Positions 57,072 to 64,000 of a stretch of DNA of 64,000 nucleotides are shown here, piece after piece (positions within the stretch are counted from its first letter, which is position 1; every line of letters begins with the position of its first letter). Made by a program: the position numbers and the translations under genes. This DNA is from Streptococcus alactolyticus. Its GTDB lineage: Bacteria > Bacillota > Bacilli > Lactobacillales > Streptococcaceae. Location: contig NZ_JAAXMT010000005.1 in the NCBI RefSeq assembly GCF_012277075.1, positions 1 to 64,000 on the forward strand. The letters run 5' to 3'. The notes beneath the pieces are model-generated. The model ran no database searches and had not been told where the DNA came from. It saw only the letters and a list, made by a program, of their open reading frames with translations.

Positions 57072-57143
57072 TGGGGTATAGCCAAGCGGTAAGGCAAGGG
57101 ACTTTGACTCCCTCATGCGTTGGTTCGAATCCAGCTACCCCAG
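57072..57143 (+). tRNA. tRNA-Gln (anticodon TTG)
   Basis: 72 bases. The acceptor stem TGGGGTA / TACCCCA is perfect, the anticodon arm GGGA-CTTTGAC-TCCC has TTG, and the T-arm contains GGTTCGAATCC. CCA is not encoded. Confidence 0.96.
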
Positions 57144-57174
57144 TGAGTTCATTGGTGGTAACATCATTGATTTT

Positions 57175-57246
57175 GGTCCGTTGGTCAAGGGGTTAAGACA
57201 CCGCCTTTTCACGGCGGTAACACGGGTTCGAATCCCGTACGGACTA
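57175..57246 (+). tRNA. tRNA-Glu (anticodon TTC)
   Basis: 72 bases. The acceptor stem is GGTCCGT / ACGGACT with a G-U first pair, the anticodon arm CCGCC-TTTTCAC-GGCGG region gives TTC, and the T-arm contains GGGTTCGAATCCC. CCA is not encoded. 31 bases separate it from tRNA-Gln. Confidence 0.96.
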
Positions 57247-57325
57247 TCTTGACCAGTTGCGGTGGCAGCTGGTTTTTTATTGCCATCATAGTAAAATGAT
57301 AAAGATTAAGTTAAGTGGAGTAAGC

Positions 57326-57844
57326 ATGAATTATTTTAACGTTGGAAAGATTGTCAATACCCAAGGGTTACAAGGTGAAATGCGTGTCTTGTCAGTGACC
57401 GATTTTACAGAAGAGCGTTTTAAAAAAGGCTCAAAATTAGCAATTTTTGATGACAAGGACCAATTTCTTCTTGAGGTGGAAATTGCCAGCCATCGCAAGC
57501 AAAAGAATTTTGATATCGTGAAATTCAAAGGAATGTACCATATTAACGATATCGAAAAATACAAAGGTTGCACCTTGAAAGTTGCTGAGGAAAATTTGTC
57601 TGATTTGGATGAGGGCGAATTTTACTACCATGAAATCATCGGACTAGACGTTTATGAAAACGATGTTTTAATTGGTCAGGTGAAAGAAATCTTGCAACCT
57701 GGTGCCAATGATGTGTGGGTCGTAAAACGCCAAGGCAAACGTGACTTGTTGCTGCCTTACATTCCGCCAGTTGTGCTTAACGTTGATATAGCGGGTAATC
57801 GTGTGGATGTGGATGTCTTAGAAGGACTTGACGATGAAGATTGA
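57326..57844 (+). CDS. rimM: Ribosome maturation factor RimM
   Basis: 172 residues: N-terminal barrel ([23 protein letters not shown]) and C-terminal PRC-like barrel ([34 protein letters not shown]). It assists 30S head assembly. GTGGAG precedes this ATG; an in-frame ATG at 57257 has no ribosome site. It overlaps trmD by 11 bases. Confidence 0.95.
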   Translation: MNYFNVGKIVNTQGLQGEMRVLSVTDFTEERFKKGSKLAIFDDKDQFLLEVEIASHRKQKNFDIVKFKGMYHINDIEKYKGCTLKVAEENLSDLDEGEFYYHEIIGLDVYENDVLIGQVKEILQPGANDVWVVKRQGKRDLLLPYIPPVVLNVDIAGNRVDVDVLEGLDDED

Positions 57845-58562
57845 TATTTTAACCCTTTTCCCAGAAATGTTTGCCCCGCTGGAGCATTCGATTGTTGGGA
57901 AAGCGACGGAAAAAGGCTTGTTGGAAATCAACTACCATAATTTCCGTGAAAATGCAGAAAAAGCTCGTCATGTGGACGACGAACCTTATGGTGGTGGTCA
58001 GGGAATGCTTTTACGCGCACAGCCTATTTTTGATACTATTGATAAGATTGATGCCAAGAAGCCGCGCGTGATTCTCTTAGACCCAGCAGGTCGGACGTTT
58101 GACCAAAGCTACGCCGAAGAATTAGCTCAGGAAGATGAATTGATTTTCATTTGTGGGCACTACGAGGGCTATGACGAACGTATTAAGACCTTGGTGACAG
58201 ATGAAATTTCCTTGGGGGATTTTGTCTTGACTGGTGGAGAGTTGGTAGCGATGACGATTGTGGATGCAACGGTTCGCCTAATTCCAAATGTTCTTGGAAA
58301 AGAAGCGAGTCACCAAGATGATTCGTTCTCATCTGGTTTGCTCGAGTTCCCACAATACACGCGTCCTTATGACTTCAGAGGTATGAAAGTTCCTGATGTT
58401 TTGATGAGTGGGCACCACGAAAATATTCGCAAATGGCGAATTGAACAAAGTCTTCGTAAGACTTTAGAGCGTCGACCGGATTTGTTGGAAGATTATGCTT
58501 TTACAAAAGAAGAAGAGGCTATTTTCCGCAAGATTCTCAAAGAGAGAGACGTGCAAGAATAG
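57834..58562 (+). CDS. trmD: tRNA (guanine-37 N1)-methyltransferase
   Basis: A 242-residue SPOUT enzyme. [10 protein letters not shown] opens the protein, then [17 protein letters not shown] near 51 and the knot region [26 protein letters not shown]. The ATG fits AGAAGG. Coupled to rimM by overlap. Confidence 0.96.
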   Translation: MKIDILTLFPEMFAPLEHSIVGKATEKGLLEINYHNFRENAEKARHVDDEPYGGGQGMLLRAQPIFDTIDKIDAKKPRVILLDPAGRTFDQSYAEELAQEDELIFICGHYEGYDERIKTLVTDEISLGDFVLTGGELVAMTIVDATVRLIPNVLGKEASHQDDSFSSGLLEFPQYTRPYDFRGMKVPDVLMSGHHENIRKWRIEQSLRKTLERRPDLLEDYAFTKEEEAIFRKILKERDVQE

Positions 58563-58568
58563 AATATG

Positions 58569-58577
58569 TGATATAAT
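58569..58577 (+). promoter_or_regulatory. Extended -10 promoter of the GrpB-reductase gene
   Basis: TGATATAAT, 45 bases before the ATG at 58623, just after the trmD stop. Confidence 0.72.
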
Positions 58578-58622
58578 AGAGGACATGCAGGCTGTATGTC
58601 TCTTTATTTTTGGGGAGGTTTT

Positions 58623-60134
58623 ATGCGAACGAAGGAAGTCCTTGTTCTGTCTTATCAGGAAAGTTGGAAAGATGATTTTAAGAAGATTGCCAAAGAGCTT
58701 AAAGCTGCTCTAGGTGACTTAATTCTTAAAATAGAACATGTGGGAAGTACTTCTGTTCAAGGGCTTTCGGCAAAGCCAATTATTGACATCGATTTGGTGA
58801 TTGCTATAGACACAGACTTGTCTGAGGTGATTCAAGAATTAGCAGTGATTGGTTATGTTCATGAGGGAAATTTAGGGATCGAAGGTAGAGAAGCTTTTGC
58901 TTATTCAGGCAAAGAGCATCTTCAAGTTCATCATATTTATGTTTGTCCTGAAAATTCGCCTGAACTGAAGCGTCATCTTGCTTTTCGTGATTATTTACGT
59001 AGTCATCCTGAGGCTGTTTTGGCTTATGGCGAGGTAAAAGAAAAAGCAGCGAAGCTATTCCCTAAAGATATTGATAAATACATTGCCTATAAATCGTCGA
59101 TTATCGAAGAAATATACAAGGAGTTGGAGAGATTAATGTCAGAAAATCGTGAAATATATGATATCACTATTGTCGGTGGGGGTCCTGTGGGACTTTTTGC
59201 AGCCTTTTACGCAGGTTTACGTGGGGTTTCTGTAAAAATCATTGAAAGTTTATCGGAGCTTGGTGGACAGCCTGCCATTCTTTATCCAGAAAAAATGATT
59301 TACGATGTGCCTGGTTTTCCTGAAATTCCAGCTGCAGATTTGGTGGAAAATCTCATCAAACAATTGCAACGTTTTGAAGATAGAACAGCCATTTGTTTGA
59401 AAGAGGAAGTGAAGGCTTTTGAAAAAGAAGGGGATATTTTCACTATCGAAACTAGCAAAGGGCAACATTTTTCACGTGCTATCGTTATCGCTTGTGGTAA
59501 TGGTGCTTTTGCACCGCGCATGCTTGGGCTAGAAGGTGAAGATTTCTACGCGGACAATAATTTATTCTACAACGTGCACAAACTTGACCAATTTGCTGGC
59601 AAAGATGTGGTGATTTGTGGTGGCGGTGATTCTGCTGTGGACTGGGCTAATCATTTAGATGGTTTGGCAAATAGTGTGACTATCGTTCACCGTCGTGAGG
59701 CTTTCCGTGCCCACCAGCATAGTGTTGAATTACTGGAACAATCAAACGCCATCATTTTGACGCCTTATGTGCCACTGAATTTGGAAGGTGATGGTACTTT
59801 TGCTAATCGTTTGACTGTTCAAAAGGTAAAATCAGATGAAACCATTGATTTGCCATTAGATGCTTTGATTGTCAGCTTTGGTTTTTCAACGTCTAATAAA
59901 AACCTCAAAAATTGGAACGTGGACTATAAACGCTCTAGCATCAACGTTTCACCTTTGTTTGAAACCAGCCAGCCAGGGGTTTATGCTATTGGTGATGCGG
60001 CGAATTATGAGGGCAAAGTTTCTCTCATCGCGACAGGTTTTGGTGAAGCACCAGTAGCAATCAACCAAGCTATTCAATATATTTACCCTGACCGTGACAA
60101 CCGCGTTGTTCACTCAACATCTTTAATTGATTAA
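58623..60134 (+). CDS. GrpB-like domain fused to ferredoxin-NADP(+) reductase
   Basis: 503 codons without a stop. Residues 1-170 form a GrpB/UPF0157 nucleotidyltransferase-like domain ([23 protein letters not shown] near 35; [28 protein letters not shown] near 120). Residues 172-503 form a complete thioredoxin-reductase-like ferredoxin-NADP reductase: FAD site [23 protein letters not shown] site [17 protein letters not shown], and C-terminal [23 protein letters not shown]. An internal ATG at 59136 has GGAGAG upstream and would give a 332-residue reductase, near the usual length. Translation may therefore yield both a fusion and a free reductase. GGGGAGG serves the first ATG. Confidence 0.88.
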   Translation: MRTKEVLVLSYQESWKDDFKKIAKELKAALGDLILKIEHVGSTSVQGLSAKPIIDIDLVIAIDTDLSEVIQELAVIGYVHEGNLGIEGREAFAYSGKEHLQVHHIYVCPENSPELKRHLAFRDYLRSHPEAVLAYGEVKEKAAKLFPKDIDKYIAYKSSIIEEIYKELERLMSENREIYDITIVGGGPVGLFAAFYAGLRGVSVKIIESLSELGGQPAILYPEKMIYDVPGFPEIPAADLVENLIKQLQRFEDRTAICLKEEVKAFEKEGDIFTIETSKGQHFSRAIVIACGNGAFAPRMLGLEGEDFYADNNLFYNVHKLDQFAGKDVVICGGGDSAVDWANHLDGLANSVTIVHRREAFRAHQHSVELLEQSNAIILTPYVPLNLEGDGTFANRLTVQKVKSDETIDLPLDALIVSFGFSTSNKNLKNWNVDYKRSSINVSPLFETSQPGVYAIGDAANYEGKVSLIATGFGEAPVAINQAIQYIYPDRDNRVVHSTSLID

Positions 60135-60142
60135 AACCAATC

Positions 60143-60174
60143 AGACCTAGGTAAACTTGCCTAGGTCTTTTTTT
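60143..60174 (+). terminator. Intrinsic terminator after the reductase
   Basis: Stem AGACCTAGG / CCTAGGTCT, extended by three more pairs, then seven T. Confidence 0.92.
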
Positions 60175-60206
60175 GATAAAAAATGATAGAATTTGATTGA
60201 AATCGC

Positions 60207-60234
60207 TTGACATCTTTTTATAAAAGAGTATAAT
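60207..60234 (+). promoter_or_regulatory. Promoter of the fru operon
   Basis: TTGACA, 16 bases, TATAAT. Confidence 0.82.
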
Positions 60235-60240
60235 ATAAAA

Positions 60241-60254
60241 TGTAAACGATTTCA
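60241..60254 (+). promoter_or_regulatory. cre site (CcpA operator) at the fru transcription start
   Basis: TGTAAACGATTTCA matches the catabolite-responsive consensus TGNAANCGNNNNCA at every fixed position and lies right at the expected start of transcription, where CcpA binding represses. Confidence 0.78.
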
Positions 60255-61012
60255 TGGAGGTGATTAAGATTCTTAAGTCTAAACGAAAACAGTTGATTAT
60301 GGCAAAACTTTCCAAGGATCAGTTTGTTAATATCGAAGACTTAGTGACCCTCTTAGACACCTCAGAATCCACTGTTCGTCGTGATTTAGATGAATTGGAA
60401 AGCGAGCATAAGTTGCACCGTGTTCATGGTGGGGCAGAGTTGCCTCGTTCTCTCAAAGAAGAATTTACCATTCAGCAAAAATCTATCAAAAACGTTCAAT
60501 ACAAGGAGTGTGTGGCTCAAAAAGCGGCTTCTTTTATTTCGGATAATGATGTGATTTTTGTGGATGCGGGGACGACAAATGAATTGTTGCTTAATTATAT
60601 TACACAAACAAATGTAACCGTTGTCACAAATTCCATTCATCATGCCGCGAAGTTGGTCGATAAAGATATCAAGACGATCATTATTGGGGGTCATGTCAAA
60701 CAGACGACAGACGCTAGTATTGGCACGATAGCTTACCAGCAAATCAAGCAATTGAACTTTGACAAAGCCTTTTTGGGAATCAATGGGATTGACGAGCAAT
60801 TTTTGACTACTCCAGATTTGGAGGAGGCTGTGATTAAAAAAACAGTGATTGAAAATGCTCGAAAGACCTTTATTGTGACAGATTCTTCCAAAATCGGTCA
60901 TGTGTCTTTTGCAAAAGTAGCTGCTATCGACAATCTTGGAATTATCACCAATCAATCCAACAGTACACTTATGAAAAAAATAAAAGAGAAGGCGAAGGTA
61001 ATTGAAGTATGA
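60254..61012 (+). CDS. fruR: DeoR-family fructose operon repressor
   Basis: Up to 252 residues: an N-terminal helix-turn-helix (SKDQFVNIEDLVTLLDTSESTVRRDLDELE) and a C-terminal sugar-phosphate sensor domain (FVDAGTTNELLLNYI; NGIDEQFLTTPDLEEA). It probably represses fruRKA until fructose 1-phosphate appears. The ATG at 60254 has no ribosome site. GGAGG at 60256-60260 is instead placed 8 bases before ATT at 60269, which would give a protein starting LKSKRKQL like relatives. The coordinates use the ATG, but an AUU start is likelier. It overlaps fruK by 4 bases. Confidence 0.9.
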   Translation: MEVIKILKSKRKQLIMAKLSKDQFVNIEDLVTLLDTSESTVRRDLDELESEHKLHRVHGGAELPRSLKEEFTIQQKSIKNVQYKECVAQKAASFISDNDVIFVDAGTTNELLLNYITQTNVTVVTNSIHHAAKLVDKDIKTIIIGGHVKQTTDASIGTIAYQQIKQLNFDKAFLGINGIDEQFLTTPDLEEAVIKKTVIENARKTFIVTDSSKIGHVSFAKVAAIDNLGIITNQSNSTLMKKIKEKAKVIEV

Positions 61013-61920
61013 TTTATACTGTAACACTTAATCCATCCATTGATTTTATTGTCCGTTTGGATACTTTAACCATTGGAGAAGTGAATCGTATGACAAGCGA
61101 TGACAAGTTTGTTGGCGGTAAAGGGATTAACGTTAGCCGTGTCTTGAAACATCTGGGAATTGACAATACTGCCACAGGTTTTATCGGTGGTTTCACAGGA
61201 CGTTTTATCACAGATGGCTTAGCTGCTGAAGGCATTGCGACACAATTTGTTGAGGTTGCTGACGATACTCGTATCAATGTCAAAGTCAAGGCTGGCGAAG
61301 AAACGGAAATCAACGGTGCCGGCCCACGTATCTCAGATGAGAAATTAGCTGAATTGGAAAGCATTTTGGCAGGTTTAACAAGTGATGATACGGTGGTCTT
61401 TGCGGGTTCTGCCCCAAGCAGCCTAGGTAACCAAGTGTACAATACCTTGATTCCAATTGCTAAACAAGTAGGGGCTGAAGTGGTGTGTGACTTTGAAGGG
61501 CAAACCTTGCTAGATGCCTTAAATTACCAACCGCTCTTGGTTAAACCTAATAATCATGAATTAGCTGCGATTTTTGATGTCACCTTAAATGGTCTTGCCG
61601 ATATTGAAAAATACGCTCGTGAATTGTTGGCAAAAGGGGCTAAAAACGTGATTATTTCAATGGCAGGAGATGGAGCTTTGTTGGTCACACCAGAAGCTGC
61701 CTACTTTGCCAAACCAATTAAAGGAACAGTTAAAAATTCTGTTGGTGCGGGTGACTCAATGGTTGCAGGATTTACAGGCGAATATGTCAAATCAGGTGAC
61801 CCAATTGAAGCCCTTAAATGGGGTGTCGCTTGCGGGACAGCAACTACATTTTCAGATGACTTGGCGACAGCCGAATTCATAAAAGAAACTTATCAAAAGG
61901 TAGAGGTGGAGAAACTATGA
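61009..61920 (+). CDS. fruK: 1-phosphofructokinase
   Basis: A 303-residue PfkB-family kinase making fructose 1,6-bisphosphate. YTVTLNPSIDFIVRLDTLTIGEVNR is at the start, VGGKGINVSRVLKHLG near 37, and the catalytic Asp in NSVGAGDSMVAGFTGEY near 245. It overlaps both fruR and fruA by 4 bases. Confidence 0.95.
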   Translation: MIYTVTLNPSIDFIVRLDTLTIGEVNRMTSDDKFVGGKGINVSRVLKHLGIDNTATGFIGGFTGRFITDGLAAEGIATQFVEVADDTRINVKVKAGEETEINGAGPRISDEKLAELESILAGLTSDDTVVFAGSAPSSLGNQVYNTLIPIAKQVGAEVVCDFEGQTLLDALNYQPLLVKPNNHELAAIFDVTLNGLADIEKYARELLAKGAKNVIISMAGDGALLVTPEAAYFAKPIKGTVKNSVGAGDSMVAGFTGEYVKSGDPIEALKWGVACGTATTFSDDLATAEFIKETYQKVEVEKL

Positions 61921-63881
61921 AAATTCAGGACTTGCTCAGAAAAGATGTCATGATCATGGATTTAAAAGCAACCACGAAAGAGGCTGCGATTGATGAAATG
62001 ATTACCAACCTTGTCAAACACGGTGTTGTAACAGACTTTGATGTGTTTAAACAAGGTATTATGAACCGTGAGGCGCAAACATCAACTGGTTTAGGAGATG
62101 GGATTGCCATGCCTCACAGTAAAAATGAAGCGGTTAAAGAAACAACAGTGCTTTTTGCCAAATCAAGCAAAGGTGTGGACTATGAATCATTGGACGGTCA
62201 ACCAACAGACTTGTTCTTCATGATTGCTGCTCCAGAAGGGGCTAATGACACCCACTTAGCAGCGCTTGCGGAATTGTCAAAATACCTTTTGAAAGATGGA
62301 TTTGCTGATACCTTACGAAAAGCGACAACGCCTGATGATGTGATTGCTGCCTTTGATGCGGTTGAAAAAGAAAACGAAGCTAAAGCAGCAGATAAAAGCA
62401 CGCCAGTTAGCAGCGAACGCCCACTGATTGTTGCTGTTACAGCTTGTACAACAGGAATTGCCCACACTTATATGGCAGAAGAAGCCTTGATTAAAAAAGG
62501 TGATGAAATGGGTGTAACCGTTCGTGTTGAAACCAACGGTGCCTCAGGTGTTGGTAACCGTTTGACTGGTGATGAAATTGCACGAGCAAAAGGGGTTATC
62601 ATTGCAGCGGACAAAGCAGTTGAAATGGGTCGTTTCAATGGCAAGCCATTGATTTCACGTCCAGTAGCTGACGGTATTAAAAAATCAGAAGAACTTATTA
62701 ATGAAATCCTTGACGGCAAAGCAAGCATTTACAACGGTGCTGGTGGTACTGCTGCAGAAGCCGAAGAAGAAAACCTCAGCTTGGGAGCAGCCTTCTACAA
62801 ACACTTGATGAGTGGTGTATCTCAAATGCTACCATTCGTTATTGGGGGCGGGATTCTCATTGCCATTTCATTCTTGATTGACCAATTTATGGGGGTGCCT
62901 AAAGACCAATTAAGTCACCTTGGTAACTACCATGAAATCGCTGCTGTATTTAACCAACTCGGAAATGCAGCCTTTGGCTTCATGATTTCTGTCTTTGCAG
63001 CTTACATTGCCTACTCTATCGCTGAAAAACCTGGTTTGGTAGCTGGTTTCACAGCTGGTGCGATGGCAACATCAGGGATTGCTTTTGGTCGTATCTCTTA
63101 TTACAGTGTCGCTAGTGCAGCAGAATTGTCTAGCAACCAAGTCGCTTCAGGTTTCCTTGGTGCCCTTGTTGGTGGTTTCTTAGCAGGTGGTGTTATTTTA
63201 GCCCTTAAGAAGGCGCTAGCATTCTTACCGAAATCACTTGAAGGAATCAAATCTATCCTTCTTTATCCACTTCTTGGTGTGCTTATCACAGGATGCTTGA
63301 TGCTCTTTGTCAACATCCCAATGGCCGCAATCAACACTGCTCTTTATGGTTTCCTTGATAGCCTATCTGGTAGCTCTGCTATTATCCTTGGACTTATCCT
63401 TGGTGGTATGATGGCCATTGATATGGGTGGACCTTTCAACAAAGCTGCTTATGTCTTTGGGACAAGTAGTTTAACAGCCGCAGCCCTTGCTAATGGTGGT
63501 TCAGTCGTTATGGCAGCCGTTATGGCAGGTGGTATGGTACCTCCTCTTGCAGTCTTTGTCGCTACACGTTTGTTCCAAAACAAATTTACAGAAGAAGAAC
63601 GTGACGCAGGTCTAACAAACATTGTTATGGGCTTGTCATTCATCACAGAAGGAGCTATTCCATTTGGTGCAGCTGACCCAGCTCGTGCCATCCCAAGTTT
63701 TATGGTTGGTTCAGCAGTAACGGGTGCCCTTGTCGGAGCATTTGACATCAAATTGATGGCACCACACGGCGGAATCTTCGTCTTTGCCTTGACAAGCAAC
63801 TGGGTTCTATACCTTGTCGCAATCATTATCGGTGCTATTATTTCAGGATTTCTCTTCGGTGCCCTTAGAAAAGCAAAATAA
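61917..63881 (+). CDS. fruA: PTS fructose-specific EIIABC
   Basis: A 654-residue transporter-kinase. EIIA (1-145) has the phospho-His in GDGIAMPHSKNEAV near 66. EIIB (about 165-270) has the phospho-Cys in VAVTACTTGIAHTYMAEEA near 178. EIIC (about 290-650) has about eight to ten helices and the conserved GGPFNKAAYVFG and GAIPFGAADPARAIPS. It imports fructose as fructose 1-phosphate, the substrate of FruK. Confidence 0.96.
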   Translation: MKIQDLLRKDVMIMDLKATTKEAAIDEMITNLVKHGVVTDFDVFKQGIMNREAQTSTGLGDGIAMPHSKNEAVKETTVLFAKSSKGVDYESLDGQPTDLFFMIAAPEGANDTHLAALAELSKYLLKDGFADTLRKATTPDDVIAAFDAVEKENEAKAADKSTPVSSERPLIVAVTACTTGIAHTYMAEEALIKKGDEMGVTVRVETNGASGVGNRLTGDEIARAKGVIIAADKAVEMGRFNGKPLISRPVADGIKKSEELINEILDGKASIYNGAGGTAAEAEEENLSLGAAFYKHLMSGVSQMLPFVIGGGILIAISFLIDQFMGVPKDQLSHLGNYHEIAAVFNQLGNAAFGFMISVFAAYIAYSIAEKPGLVAGFTAGAMATSGIAFGRISYYSVASAAELSSNQVASGFLGALVGGFLAGGVILALKKALAFLPKSLEGIKSILLYPLLGVLITGCLMLFVNIPMAAINTALYGFLDSLSGSSAIILGLILGGMMAIDMGGPFNKAAYVFGTSSLTAAALANGGSVVMAAVMAGGMVPPLAVFVATRLFQNKFTEEERDAGLTNIVMGLSFITEGAIPFGAADPARAIPSFMVGSAVTGALVGAFDIKLMAPHGGIFVFALTSNWVLYLVAIIIGAIISGFLFGALRKAK

Positions 63882-63901
63882 GTCTTTTATGAATCTAACA
63901 C

Positions 63902-63925
63902 AGAACTCCTACGGGAGTTCTTTTT
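63902..63925 (+). terminator. Intrinsic terminator of the fru operon
   Basis: Stem AGAACTCC / GGAGTTCT, 4-base loop, then T. Confidence 0.9.
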
Positions 63926-63936
63926 GCATCTCGAGA

Positions 63937-63953
63937 TATAGTTTAAAACTATA
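63937..63953. promoter_or_regulatory. Palindrome in the last intergenic stretch
   Basis: TATAGTTT A AAACTATA, a perfect 8-bp inverted repeat around one base, probably an operator for the gene beyond the window edge. Nothing else is recognisable in 63926-64000. Confidence 0.4.
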
Positions 63954-64000
63954 CTAAAGCATAAAAAGATAGAATGGATTAAAGTATTGAAAAAACTGTA

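Noticed and set aside
57072..57246. Phage or island attachment site at the tRNA genes
   Set aside because: No integrase, direct repeat of a tRNA 3' end or foreign DNA follows; ordinary housekeeping genes continue.
60386..61027. Long minus-strand reading frame opposite fruR
   Set aside because: It is the shadow of a strongly supported DeoR gene, Cys/His/Phe-rich without any motif, and has no ribosome site.
1..64000. CRISPR array or phage defence system
   Set aside because: No regularly spaced repeats, cas genes or recognisable defence genes were seen; the accessory DNA is limited to the two IS110 copies.

Overview
The window is a low-GC Firmicute chromosome segment, almost certainly a Streptococcus. 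I infer the S. bovis/equinus complex or a near relative from the gene content: a rhamnose cell-wall polysaccharide locus of the S. mutans rgp / group A gac type, an mtaR/cpsY-lspA-rluD block, an ebsA-fer-lysM-cmk block, an L27 gene with a cleavable leader beside prp, and extended -10 promoters (TGnTATAAT) before many genes. Species cannot be fixed from the sequence alone.

Layout. 1-670: end of rpoD and a DUF59 Fe-S assembly protein. 779-15458: rmlD, then rgpA-F (polyrhamnose synthesis and ABC export), a GacH-type glycerol-phosphate transferase, two polytopic membrane proteins and an undecaprenyl-phosphate sugar transferase. Together these build and decorate the cell-wall rhamnan. 15524-18034: a secreted Bsp-repeat/GH25 lysozyme and a lipoprotein, both broken by in-frame stop codons. 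18124-22706: pepT, ebsA, fer (opposite strand), a LysM protein, cmk, and the infC-rpmI-rplT operon with its leader. 22743-24135: first copy of an IS110-family element. 24207-26378: ltaS (minus). 26514-32963: rRNA methyltransferase, then aroD-aroE-aroB-aroC-tyrA-ylbF. 33057-40248: hydroxyacid dehydrogenase, folC, cysteine desulfurase-thiI, a CapA-like protein and an acetyltransferase. 40278-41411: L21 leader, rplU-prp-rpmA. 41584-51247: lysR-lspA-rluD, then the pyrimidine operon pyrR-uraA-pyrB-carA-carB under PyrR-type leader control. 51298-52923: second, intact IS110 copy. 53090-56273: MacAB-like efflux system. 56445-60134: rpsP-khpA, tRNA-Gln, tRNA-Glu, rimM-trmD, and a GrpB-ferredoxin reductase fusion. 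60254-63881: fruR-fruK-fruA with a cre site.

The most interesting system is the IS110 element. Upstream of its recombinase gene the sequence folds into two stem-loops of matching architecture. The arms of the first match the two halves of the insertion site. One arm of the second, and a short stretch of the other, match the element's own ends. This is what a bridge RNA should look like. Both copies sit in the U-tract of an intrinsic terminator (after rplT and after carB), so the predicted guide targets terminator tails and spares the genes.

A technical warning: the first IS copy contains 39 bases matching, by recall, the loxP-type linker of 454 paired-end libraries. Its apparently broken transposase is therefore probably an assembly artefact. 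Other points worth a look are non-AUG starts for infC and fruR, a predicted leaderless methyltransferase mRNA, three nonsense codons in two adjacent surface-protein genes, a PyrR-type motif before carA, and absence of aroA-aroK-pheA from the aromatic cluster.
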